Shown here in pieces: positions 12,374 to 23,545 of a stretch of 64,000 nt of DNA. The stretch is from positions 1-64,000 of the forward strand of contig JACEEZ010018469.1 of the NCBI GenBank assembly GCA_016584305.1, given 5' to 3'. A program made the position numbers and the translations under genes. The number at the start of each line of letters is the position of its first letter. Position 1 is the first letter of the stretch. The DNA is from Chionoecetes opilio. Lineage: Eukaryota > Arthropoda > Malacostraca > Decapoda > Majidae. The notes beneath the pieces are model-generated. The model did not search any database, was not told the origin of the DNA, and saw nothing but the letters and a program-made list of their open reading frames with translations.

Positions 12374-12835
12374 AATATATATATAAAATTTTTATAATAT
12401 ATATATTAAAATATAATTATATTAAATTATAAAATATATATATATAATATATATATATATATTTTATATATATATATTATAAAAAATTACATATAAAATA
12501 TAATATATATATATATATAAATATTATATATATTATATTAATATATATATATAAATGGTGTGGGGTGTTGTGGGGTGGGTTTTCGCCCGTCCTCGTGTTT
12601 TCTTCAAAAACCCTTCCCCTATCACATTTGTTTCTGACTTTCTGACAAAACACAAAACAAAACTCTCTCTCTCAAATTTTATATATATAATTTTATATAT
12701 ATATAAAATTATATATTATATAAATATATTTTATATAAAATATTATATTAGGGGATATATATATATATATATATAGATAAAATATATATATATATTTTAC
12801 AAAATATATATATATATATTAAAATTTAACATAAG
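12374..12835. repeat. AT microsatellite clusters
   Basis: Two (AT)n-rich tracts (12374-12555 and 12675-12825) flank about 120 bp of non-repetitive sequence containing a (CT)n run. Translations are isoleucine/tyrosine-rich and meaningless. Confidence 0.85.
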
Positions 12836-12944
12836 AAATAAGGAGCACAAGGGGGACCGGGGCCTACACATGGTAGTTCCTGTCAAATTAAAAACTTAAA
12901 TACCCTTTTATATTAAAAATTATAATCCCACCCCATCCCAACCC

Positions 12945-13230
12945 CCCATGAACCTTAATTTAAAAAAAATATCCAGGGGCCCCCCTTTAAAGCTCCCCAA
13001 TGACTCAACCCTAAAACCTTTTTCTTTTCTCCCGTCCATTTCCCAAACATTCACCACCCTATTTTTGAACCCCGTTTTTTTTTTTCCCCATTTCCTTTCT
13101 AAATCTAAAAGCCCCTTTTTTTTCCCCGCTTTAAATCCATTAATTCTTGTTTTTTAAACCCCGGTTTAAAAAACCCTAAAAAAAACTTTTTTTCCCACCT
13201 CTCCTTTCTTAAAACCCTTTATCCACATAA
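12945..13230 (+). repeat. Dispersed repeat copy related to 55330-55510
   Basis: Shares in order TTAAAGCTCC, TGACTC, TTTC...CATT, ACCACCCTATTTTTGAACC and the following T/C-rich block with 55330-55510. The conserved block resembles a fragment of a LINE 3' region, but the family is not certain. As at 10316-10748, this copy has longer homopolymer runs than its partner. Confidence 0.55.
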
Positions 13231-13569
13231 AAAAAAAAAAAAAAAAACCCCTTTTATCAGATCGCCCCTTACTCGATCTGCGTCTCTCTCGAGTTATCTG
13301 CTGTTTTTAAAACCCCACCTTAGTCCCTTTCAGTGTTTTTTTTTCTTTGGGTTTTTAAATTTTCTCCCCCCCCCAACCCCAAAAAATGACCCTTTTCTCA
13401 TTTATCTCCCCCTTTCCCCCCTTGTTTCCCTTTCCCTTTCTTCACCAACCCCTTGCTTTCCCGTGATGGGGGAGGAAGGTGGGGGAGAAGATATCGAGGG
13501 GGTGGGCTCTCGAAAAAGGGGGGTAGTAGGGGTTGAAATGGGGGAATAGTGGCAAATGAAAAAATATTA
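13231..13569. other. Pyrimidine-rich then purine-rich spacer
   Basis: C/T-rich to 13450, G/A-rich from 13465 to 13550. No gene. Confidence 0.5.
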
Positions 13570-14780
13570 ATTTAAAACACCCTTTTATAATATTATATTA
13601 AAATATTATATAATATATAATATATTATATATAATATATTTTTACGGGTAATTTTAATATATATATTATATATATAATATATATATATATAATATATAAT
13701 TTTTACGTGGTTTTATTATTATATTTTAGATATATATATATATATATATAAAATAAATATATATAAAATATATTATATAAATTAAAGTATTAATATAATA
13801 TTATAAAATATTATTATAAAATATTAAAATTTTTATTATATATTATTATCGGTTATATATATTTTATATATTTTTAAAAATAATATATTTTACGTGTATA
13901 TAAATATATATAAATTTACGTGTTTATTATATATATATATTTTATAATTTATAAAGTGTAATATATATTAAAATTTTAAAAATATAATAAATATTAATAC
14001 ATAAAAAAAAAAAATAAAAAATAAAAAAAAAAAATAAAATAAAATAATTTTACGGGGGAAAATATATAATAATAAATATATAAAATATTTTATATATATT
14101 TTAAAATATTTTAAAAATAATTTTACGTGGATATTTTAATTTTTATACGTGGAAAATATATATTAACGGAATTTTAATAATTTTCATGTGTAATATATAA
14201 ATATATTGAAGGTTTTATAATATATATTTCATGTGTTAAAAATTATAATATAAAATGGGTAAATAATATAATTAACATGGAAATTTTAAAATAATTTTAA
14301 AATTTTTTAGAAAATTTTAATTTTTAATAAAAACATGTAAAAAATATATTATAAAGGGGATATAAAATTTTTAACAGGAAAAAAAATTTTAAAAAACATG
14401 GGAAAATTTTATAATATTATACAAGGGGGAAATAATAAAAAAATACAGGGGGAAAAAATTTTAAAAAAATATTAAAATTAATATTAATTATTTTAAAATT
14501 TTAATTATAAATATAATTTTGAATTTTATATTTATGCAAAAATAATAAGATATATATAAAAAGAAATTTTTTATAGATATAAATATAAAGGGGTGGAAAA
14601 TAAATAATATTTTTATAATAATAATATTAGGTGTTTAAATATATTAAAAAGTATATATTATTTTATATATATATAAATATTAGCATTTATATATTATAAT
14701 ATAATTAAATAATATATATAATTTTATATATATATTATATATTAATATATATATATTATATTATTTAAATATAATCATTA
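13570..14780. repeat. AT-rich satellite-like region with TTTTACGTG-type words
   Basis: About 1.2 kb of nearly pure A/T. The only regular non-AT word is TTTACGTG or a variant (TTTTACGGG, TTCATGTG, AACATGG, ATACAGGG), spaced roughly 40-100 bp from 13640 to about 14450 and increasingly degenerate. Probably a decayed higher-order array grown from a microsatellite. Confidence 0.7.
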
Positions 14781-15518
14781 TTGGTTTTTTTCCTTTTTAT
14801 TATCTTATTGATAATTATTACAATTTCTTATTAGTATTGCTATGCTAATATTTCATTATTACAATTGCTATAATTGTTATCATCATACTACCATAGATAG
14901 TAGTGGGTGGGTGGGTGTATGGATGTATGATGTGTGTGTGTGTGTGTACTGTGTGTGCATGTGTATGTGTGTGCATGTGTGTGTGTGTACTGTGTGTGCA
15001 TCTATGTAGTATATGATATGGTAGTATCAGTATATCTTTATTATTATCATTAATACCATTGACATTATCATTATTATTATTAGTAGTAGTAGTATTGTTA
15101 CTATTGTTGTTTTTATTATTATAATCATTATCATAAATGGTTTTTTATCATTATTGTTATCATTTCAAAGGCGTAGACGGAGACACGTGAAACGCGATTT
15201 TCTTCAAATTTTCTTCATAGATGGTAAAGATACGAGGGGTCAGTCATATCTGAGGTGTGAACTCTCCGACACACACACAACACAGTCACACACACACATA
15301 TCTTTGAAATAATTATATTAATAAAATAATAATAATAATTTGGATGATAATAATTATAACAATAATGAAAATGATGATGCCATTATTAACCATAATAATA
15401 GTAGACTAAGACTAATAATAATAATAATAACAACAATAATGAAAATTTGATCTAGGCTAGATGTGTATAGTGACGCCTGTGTGATATGTAATGATCCGTT
15501 TTCTGTGATGGTCTGCCC
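14781..15518. repeat. Mixed microsatellites
   Basis: (ATT)n/(TTATCA)n-like DNA at 14800-14880 and 15040-15150, (GT)n at 14925-15000, (AC)n at 15270-15300 and (AAT)n at 15318-15440. No coding sequence. Confidence 0.8.
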
Positions 15519-16013
15519 TCAAGCTCCCTTCACACATTCCATAATCGAACCACGATAGCGCCACCAATTCGACTATTGACGCTATCGTGAAATTTGATAA
15601 CGATAAACGCAGACCATGATAGCCTCACAACAATGTCACGCTGCCTGTACGTATGTGTCATGACGGTCGTAAGATGGTCACGATAGAGTCATGACAACTG
15701 TAAGACTACGTCACGCATGGAAAATCAACGGTCATTTTGTCGTCACGATAGAGCTACGATAACCACGACAGTGCCATGACGGTGCCATGAACGTATTACG
15801 ATAGCGTCAAGAGTAGCAAAATGCCTCACACGTGGGTGGAGGTTGCCATGGTGACTGAGAAGGAAAGGGGTAGAGATGTAGGTGGGAGAAACAGGGGTGG
15901 GGGTTGTTGATGTAGAAGGGGGGTTGTAATAAAGAAGGGTGTTGTGTTGGTGAGGAAACGGGGGGAGGGGGGTTGGGGATGGAAAAGCGCTGTTGGTGTT
16001 TCGGGGGATGTGC

Positions 16014-18069
16014 AGGGGCGGACTGGGACTTAATTTCGGCCCAGGACTTTTGGTGTTGACCAGCCCACTTGGAGGAAAAAAGGGGGGGGTCAGCGATTAG
16101 AGCCAAAGCAGTTAGGGTTTTTTTAAATAAAAATTTCCCTTCAAATTTCCTCAAACATGGTATAGAAATGTAAGTATAACGCAACCAGACGTCTGTTAAA
16201 TCGAAAATAAACGTTGTCCTGGACGGACTCGTGTTATCTACGGTAGACCAAGTCAAAATGTTAGTAAGTTATAATAAATAAGAGCCTGGAAAGTTGACAA
16301 TTTACTTTACACTTTCATATCTTATATAATTCAAATTTTTGCTACCAGTACTGTCAGGCCTCAGCATAACACAAATTAAATTGTTGAAATACTGCTTTGA
16401 TCGTGGCCAATTCCTCATCATCTTAGGAGATCTATCTGATATTGATAGATCAAAATAATAATAAATACGAAAATCAATGCAACACAGTACACACCTCCAC
16501 GCCCGGACAATACAAATCCAATACGTTAAGACTCGTGTGACAACAGCGGCAGACGGCAGTCCTACCACTGTTGCCACAATTGAATTGTCATTGTTGAAAG
16601 GCGCAGCATATAAAGCCCCGTCACATTCTCCATGACTCGCGTCGGCGACCAGCCCACGACTTGTTGAGTCACCACATCCATCTCGTGGCCGAATGCAGCC
16701 GAATGGGGAGGGGATGAAGCTCCAAATTGGCGTGGTTGGTTGCCTGGGTTATGCCGTAGTTAGGCGACTGTCGCGATTTTGTCGGCGATAGTCGCGGACA
16801 CTTAAAACTAAATTTACCGGCTAAATTGAATTGCCGTCATGCGGACGACAGTCGGCGACAGTCGCACGACAGTAGCAGCACGACGGTAATCACGGTTGCC
16901 GTCATGCGGACGTTCCCAGCCGTGCTTGCCCCCCCCCCCCCCCCCGACTGACGCCGGAGTTGCATGTAGAGTGGGCTGTGTGGGCAGCGCTCTGGCCCAT
17001 CGCCCCACACCACTTTCCACCTTCGCTTGTGTAGTGACGTTCCACGCCACCGATGTCGGTCTACACTGCTGTCCAAGACACTTGCCCACCTTGACTAGGC
17101 CACAAATACTACTTATGTGTCTCCTAATGTTATTAATTGAAATCACAATAACTACGACATGTTTGATAACAATGCCAGGCACTAAAAAGATACTGCGGAA
17201 GCAGTAAAGTGCTAAAGATACGCACTCAAATATAGCTCTATTTGTAGTAGATAATCCAAAATTTTACGTTTTTCCTCTCTCTCTCTCTCCGTCGATAGGA
17301 GAAAAAGTTGTGGGAAAGATCGATCTTTCCACAGCTAAATTATAACAGTGCTCAGTCGCAGCACGGCCCACGACTGGTCGGTGCCAGGCTTGGACCTTCG
17401 GCGACGAGTCCCAACACGGAGATTACTTTTTCCGGTAGAGCTTTGACGGCCCCAAGTATATAAGCGCATGCAGTGCACACACAGTCGGGGACCCCCCCCG
17501 CGCGCCGCTTCACGACTCCCACCGACCCAACGGGGACGGTCTGGGCCTGACGCCGACCCACATGACGACCGGAGCCATGGACACAGCAATGACTCAGCAA
17601 GTCGTGAGGTCGCCGTCGAGTCGTGAAGATGTTGACGGGGCTTTAGTCCTTATCAATGACAAATAATGAATTTTAAATAAGGTATCTTCCAGTGTCGTGC
17701 ATTGACATTCATAGCATATACCGCGTTAACGTATATAAAATACAATTAAGAAGCCTGAAAACAAACACTTAGGACGACTTTATTGAGAACTTGAAAGTTG
17801 ACTCGTGTAGACTGTACGAGTTACGCGTACGATACTCGGGAGTTATTGATGTTCTCCGATTCTCATCAATCGGAGTCACCTCTTTCTCTCTCAGCTGAGT
17901 GTGCTCAGTGAGGAGTTTTACCTTCGTTTCTTAAGATATTTCATTTTCACTTGCTAATTTATTTATTCAATTTTTCACTTTTTTTCTTCTTCTTTTTCCT
18001 TCAGACCGGCACACACGACAAGCGGCCAACGGGAAATGTCCCGTTGTCCCGATGGCCAGTCCGCCCGTG
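16014..18069. mobile_element. hAT-type element with 8-bp TSD (nest level 2)
   Basis: Starts CAGGGGCGGACTGG and ends CCAGTCCGCCCGTG, near-perfect terminal inverted repeats. It is flanked by an exact 8-bp direct repeat GGGATGTG at 16006-16013 and 18070-18077, which is diagnostic of hAT-superfamily insertion. No transposase frame is recognisable in its 2,056 bp, about half of which is the third element at 16611-17645. Open frames inside (for example 15807-16256 minus, 16814-17182 minus) have no domain. Confidence 0.8.
16611..17645. mobile_element. Inner inverted-repeat element (nest level 3)
   Basis: The ends are TAAAGCCCCGTCA and its reverse complement. About 75 bp of the left end and the reverse complement of the right end match collinearly (ATGACTCG, GGCGACC, CACGACTTG, TGAGTCA). 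Subterminal GTCG/CGAC words recur (for example 16765-16880), as in elements whose transposase binds short dispersed sites. No protein is recognisable and no target duplication was certain, so the superfamily is unassigned. Confidence 0.65.
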
Positions 18070-18589
18070 GGGATGTGAGTGGTTAAAAAAGGGGGGGGGG
18101 TGGGGGTGTCGCAAGTGGTGAGGGGAGTAAGGGTAGGGAGTGGGGGGAGGGTGGTGGTCACCGAAGTGGTGCTGGGGAGTAGGGGGAAGGGTTGTCGAGG
18201 GTGGGTGGAGGTGAATGAGGAAAGGGTGGAGAAGGAGGAAGGGGGTGCAAAAAAAAGGGGCGAGGAGGCAGGGATAGATAAGGCGCGGCCGTAACGGTTT
18301 CTTATCGTCACGATAAGACATACGACGATCACGATAGTGTTCACGAAGCTGCCTTACATAGATAACTGATAGCGTCACGATAGACTACGATAGCGGTGCG
18401 TTGGGTCCAAATCGGGGGAGCATTCCCGATTTTTTTAGTGCACGCACTAACTTTTCGTGGCCTCGGCAGAGCGCGTCACGAGTGTCACGATCGGTCACGA
18501 TGGACCGATAATGAGGATCATGACGGCGCTGCGCATTGCATTGTTGGCGCGTTCGTGGTTCCGTTATGGAATGTGTGAAGGGGGCTTGA

Positions 18590-18737
18590 ATCAGGGCTAG
18601 AGGGAGGGAGGGAGGTTTCACAGAGCGGCATTGTCAGCTGAGCTGCAATCGGCCAATTGCACACGCGCCTCAGATTCTGAGGCTCTGAGCCAGTGAGCGT
18701 TACGCTACCATACGTGTCTCGACAGTCGGAGTAGTCA
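18590..18737. other. Short spacer
   Basis: Begins with a small GGGA repeat; nothing else recognised. Confidence 0.4.
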
Positions 18738-20200
18738 CTATAGTCTATTCACTTAAGCCTGGATTCCTGGGCTGGGAGCTGCTCGCTGCCTAGCCGAGTT
18801 TGTAAGGACGTCGCTGATTGGCTGATAGACTCGGGCTGGGTGGCGATGGTGGTGGTACTTGCCTCGCCGCAACCCAAAACCCTTGCGTTGCCTCAGAAAA
18901 ATATTCATATTTCTTGGCTTTACTCATCTCTTACACAAGATAGGCCTATTTTGTTTGCATCAGTAAATCAGGCAGTGATTGTTCAACAACAACACGCCAT
19001 TCATAACTCAATAGGGTAAAAAATAAAGTCATGACTGACTATCACAAGAGTAGGCGGACTTTTAGGTTTTCAGTGCATTGAAATGTTGTACTCCTACCCG
19101 ATATAACCAAGCTACCAGATAATAGTTATGAAAGCTGAGCCTACCATCATGTTCATAATACATTGCTGCATATCATGAGCATAAAAAAATTACAGTAAGA
19201 CTACACTAATATTAAGATAATTAAAGGAAAGTAAAAGAGTGTATAAACATTATTTCTTGCTTATTTTGCTTCAACTCGCTCTAACTCCATATGTTTTGGT
19301 CACATTCAATTTTCAAGAACTGTTTCAAAATCCTTATACTTTTCCGCTTCCTGTGGTATGTAGCACGTACCAATAAGGAAAATAGTAGGTGGTCAAAATG
19401 GCTAAGAAGTTAAACTGTTTCAAACTGGTGCCGTGACGGGTGGAGCCTCTGATAGCTCTCCCGAAAACAGTCTCTCCTATATAGGGAGCAATGCTCACCC
19501 GTCACTGTGCCAGTTTGCAGTAGTTAGTTTTAACTTTCTTAGGCCATTTTGACCACCTACTCTTTTCCTTATTGGTACGTGCTACATACCACAGGAAGCG
19601 GAAAAGTATAAGGATTTTGAAACGTTCTTGAAAATTGAATGTGACCAAAACATATGGAGTTAGAGCGAGTTGAAGCAAAATAAGCAAGAAATAATGTTTA
19701 TACACTCTTTTACTTTCCTTTAATTATCTTAATATTAGTGTAGTCTTACTGTATTTTTTTTATACTCATGATATGCAGCAATGTATTATGAACACGATGG
19801 TAAACTCAGCTTTCATAAATATTATCTGGTAGCTTGGTTATATCGGGTAGGAGTACAACATTTCAATGCACTGAAAACCTAAAAGTCCGCCTACTCTTGT
19901 GATAGTCAGTCATGACTTTATTTTTTACCCTATTGAGTTATGAATGGCGTGTTGTTGTTGAACAATCACTGTCTGATTTACTGATGCAAACAAAATAGGC
20001 CTATCTTGTGTAAGAGATGAGTAAAGCCAAGAAATATGAATATTTTTCTGAGGCAACGCAAGGGTTTTGGGTTGCGGCGAGGCAAGTACCACCACCATCG
20101 CCACCCTGCCCGAGGCTATCAGCCAATCAGCGACGTCGTTACATACTCGCCTAGGCATCGAGCCGCTCTCAGGAATCCAGCTTAAGTGAATAGACTATAG
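18738..20200. repeat. Long near-perfect palindrome (~700-bp arms)
   Basis: The left arm (18738-19446) is repeated in reverse complement at 19493-20200 with only scattered mismatches and small indels. Landmarks pair throughout: GCCTCGCCGC at 18861 with GCGGCGAGGC ending at 20083, and CTATAGTCTATTCACTTAAG at the left with its complement at the right. The central ~45 bp contains a further small hairpin (CTCTCCTATATAGGGAG). The arms do not encode a recognisable protein. It may be a foldback transposon, a recent inverted duplication or an assembly product. Confidence 0.9.
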
Positions 20201-20249
20201 TCAGTTCTTGGTCTTGGTACTAGTCAGGAGTCTGTTTCGAGAAAAAAAA

Positions 20250-20415
20250 AGAGAAAAAAACAATACCGAAATCCAATATCGACCAAATAATATACCGATA
20301 CCAGTATACCGATGCAATACTAATACCGATACCGGTATACCAACAAATAAAAAATACCGGTACTACCGGTGCTAAAATACCGATAATTCGGTATACCGGA
20401 TACCGGTGCACATCC
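20250..20415 (-). repeat. CGGTA-rich dispersed repeat, copy 2
   Basis: Dense ATACCGGTATACCG-type words ending at the right in CCGGTGCACATCCCTA. Reverse complemented, this gives TAGGGATGTGCACCGG followed by the CGGTA array, matching 9745-9880. Probably the end of a DNA transposon abutting the long palindrome. Confidence 0.6.
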
Positions 20416-21235
20416 CTATGACTGAGACACATTAATTAATGAAAGTTGTTAGATGCACTGGTATCCTGACACAGGATAATAATTATACCTGATATAAGAA
20501 CCATACTTCTATTTACACAACCGGACTTATTTACCTGCATTTTTTGACTTGGATATTCTAAGCTTTTGAGTAACTATTATAACTTGCGAGTATTCTCATG
20601 TAACGCTAGTGCCTCAATGTCACCTGTAACAAGTATCCGGGCAGCAGTTAAGCTGTAAAACCAGTGAAAAAAAAGAAGAGATGAATGGAGGGGTCTACAG
20701 GATTTAGCGTGTTATTCTACCAGTGATTTCTGCATAATTTTAACCATTATGATTCATTGTTCTTACTTCCTCCTCAACCTCAGCTTGTACCCCGTACTGG
20801 CTTACCTTTTCTTCCTAAATGTTACTGAAACATGAATGGGAGTTTCACGTTTTAGAAAGGGAAAAACGGTAGGAGTTTTCCCTTTTTTTTTTTTTTTGGG
20901 GAGAATATGGAGAATAGTTTTATATTTTTGCATTTACATGTATCCGCCCCGAACCCTCTAAATTCTGCAATCTGGCAATCATTCATTGGGGTTGGGAAAT
21001 TCAATAGGAAAGTGAATAGGAATAACAATAAAAAAAAACTGGTCCAAAATAGGGTTAAAGATTGGAAGGACTCAGTAAACGGTAGTTAGGGGGGATCTTA
21101 GGGAGTTTTAAAAGGGGGTGGATAATTTCAGGAGGGGGATGAAAGGGAGTAGGTAGGGCTCAGTAACAGGAATACAGTGAGGTTCCCCCGACCTCGTAGT
21201 TTCCCCTTTTTTTGTAATGTTTTTTATTGTTTGAC
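20416..21235. other. Non-coding stretch
   Basis: Mixed sequence with no recognised gene; homopolymer runs increase after 20880. Confidence 0.4.
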
Positions 21236-21425
21236 ATTTTGGACAACGCGGCAGGAGGGGGCCCAAGGTGGCGCCCAAAAGGCCGTGGGGGGGCAATTTG
21301 ATGCTTCCTGTCGGGGTTTTCTTGGTATGGAAAGGGCCTGAGGGGGACTCGACTGGGCCCCCCGGGGAGTGGCGTCGTAGGGTGGGCAAGGGCCGCGGCC
21401 CCCCCCGGCGTATGCCCATTGGATT
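21236..21425 (+). mobile_element. LINE 3'-end fragment (same family as 35155-36206)
   Basis: Plus-strand translation gives a decayed version of the C-terminal tail found on the minus strand at 35165-35420: both carry a DASCRG/DVSCRE block, then a proline/arginine-rich tail ending just before ATTGG. Frames are broken several times and C/G runs are lengthened, as in the surrounding sequence. Only the last ~190 bp of the element is present. Confidence 0.6.
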
Positions 21426-23340
21426 CAGTTATAGCAGAACCTAACCCCGTTGACACAGCAAAAATGTATAATTTTGTAAGGGAAAATTGTTACATTATAG
21501 TTATAACACGAAACCCAAAAATTCAGTGTCACAAATTTGCGGCGGTTAGACCCGTAAGGGGGGCTGTAGGGTTAAATACATTGTCTTTCATAGTAGGAAT
21601 AAGAAAAAAAAGAGGAATTTTATTATAAAAAAAATTTAATCCCCTGAAAAACCCAACTATACACTATTTTGGAAGGGTTTAAAGGAACTTGTGGCATTGA
21701 TTTATCACCCGGGGATTTTTAAACAAAATTCAAGAAATTAAAAAAAAAAAAAAAAAAACTTCCACTGCCAGTAAAAGATTTATCCCACATCCTCCAGGAC
21801 AATAGCCCCTCCTCTGGAGGAGGAGACTTAGTAGATAATTACATAATCATGCAGGAGGGAAAGCTTCTTTGGGGGGGAAAGAGGAAGAGTATTTGAAGCA
21901 TTTTTGAGATCAGTATTGCTGTAGGCTCTGAAAAAAAATTTTGGGAGGATGTGATAAATATTTTGAGATATATGGCTGGGGTCACATGGAGAGATAAGGG
22001 TCCATGAAGAAGTGGCAAGAAGATGGGGATTAAAGGAGCTTAGGTAAGGAGTTGAGGGGGTTTTTGGGAAAACGTGAAGGGGGTTGGAGTGGAAGGGGGT
22101 CGGGCTCCGTCCACCGGACAGGCCCCAAGGGGAAGCGGACGTAAAGAGGACCCCCGGGCAACTTGGGCATTGAAGGGGTTTAAGGCGGGGATAGTTGGAA
22201 GCTATCATAAAACCGTCAAACCCTTTAAAGCCAAGGGAAAATCTGACTTTTAAAAACATTAAGATAATGATGGACAATTAAAAAAAAATGAAAAGTTGTC
22301 ATTTCTAGACAATAGTGACCACTCAATAGCAGAAAGGGGATAACTTAAAAACAAGAAAAGCTGTGACATTTGATCTCAATATTTAATAAATCTAGCCAGA
22401 TATGAGAAATTACACCCTTTTTTCACTGCAGCACGAGGGGGGGTCGTCCCCAATTTCTCTACTTCATCTTTTCGGCTGTAGTAAGGTTTTGTAGCTCTAT
22501 ATCTAGGTTAGGTTTTCTTTTATAGAATTACATATGTAGTAACAAACACAAGAAAACTAAGGGGAAACATTTTAAATTTTTTGCATGTCTAATTTAGTAG
22601 GCGCCGAATTTACCTTCAAAAGGCCAAATGCCCTCTCAATAGCCCCTTTTTAAAAAAGAAAAGAACTAATTGAAATGGGTCTGCTAAGGAAGCAAGGCCA
22701 TTATCCGTGTAAGGAACCCAAAATGTAATACTAGAGAATAAAGCAGAACCCCCAGTAAGTGATATTCATGAGGAAAATTACCATTTTTCCCTTAAGGTGT
22801 GAGTGGACTATTTCCCAAACCCCCGGCATCATGAACAGAACCAGGAAAAATGTGCAAAAAATTTCCCAAAAACAAAGGGGCTGTCACGACACTTAGCTGA
22901 AAGTTGGAATACCTTTTTCCCATTTTTGTATAAGCTCGGGTCTGAAGGGCCTGGAAAAGGTTCGAGTCCATCAACTGCCCCTTAACACCAGGGAATTTTT
23001 TTCGCCTACGGAACTCAGTAGTAGTTTTGGGAAAAGATCTTCGGTGGGCCCTCAAAGACTGCGTTCCCCTTTTAATCTTTAATGCACCAATACTTCAGTA
23101 GAATTATAAAATGCGATTTTATGAGGCAAAAACCCATCACCAACACCCCGGAAGATTTCCCGATTTTCCCCGCAACCAAGTGTGCTAAAAACTTTTTGTT
23201 TCTGGCAGGACCTGGGGTCCGGTGTGGGGGGGAAGAAGACGGGACAGCTCCCGTTGAGTTGAATTTTAAATGATAGAACTAAAATACTAAAAAGGGTAAT
23301 AAGAAATGATTGTATTTTTTCTAATATTTCATAATTAATA
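21426..23340. other. Non-coding, homopolymer-rich stretch
   Basis: No recognisable domain in any frame; the 149-codon minus frame at 21828-22277 is unsupported. Possible decayed repeats cannot be identified. Confidence 0.4.
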
Positions 23341-23467
23341 TTAAAATATTATATATATATATAATATATATATATTATATATAATATATTAAAATATATA
23401 TTTTATAAATTAAATTTTATATTATATATATGAAATATATAGGAGTAATACAGGAGGGAATTATATA

Positions 23468-23513
<46 letters not shown>

Positions 23514-23545
23514 ATTTTTTATTATATATTATTTAAAATCCCTCC
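23341..23545. repeat. AT microsatellite
   Basis: (AT)n-rich sequence with short interruptions, one of which is a 40-bp non-repetitive block at 23425-23462. Confidence 0.85.

Larger units (their letters stand above)
15519..18589. mobile_element. Outer inverted-repeat DNA element (nest level 1)
   Basis: The left end (15519-15570) and the reverse complement of the right end (18540-18589) share TCAAGC followed by CCCTTCACACATTCCATAA and GAACCACGA. The arms (to about 15815 on the left and from about 18295 on the right) are filled with scattered CACGATAG, GTCATGACGG and CGTCACG words, typical of subterminal transposase-binding repeats. No transposase is encoded, so it is non-autonomous or deleted. 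No convincing target duplication was seen. It is interrupted by the hAT-type element at 16014-18069. The 18080-18290 part is an almost pure G/A tract. Confidence 0.6.

Noticed and set aside
17967..18378. Two 125-codon proline/threonine-rich minus frames
   Set aside because: They are the complement of a G/A-rich tract inside the outer inverted-repeat element; low complexity only.
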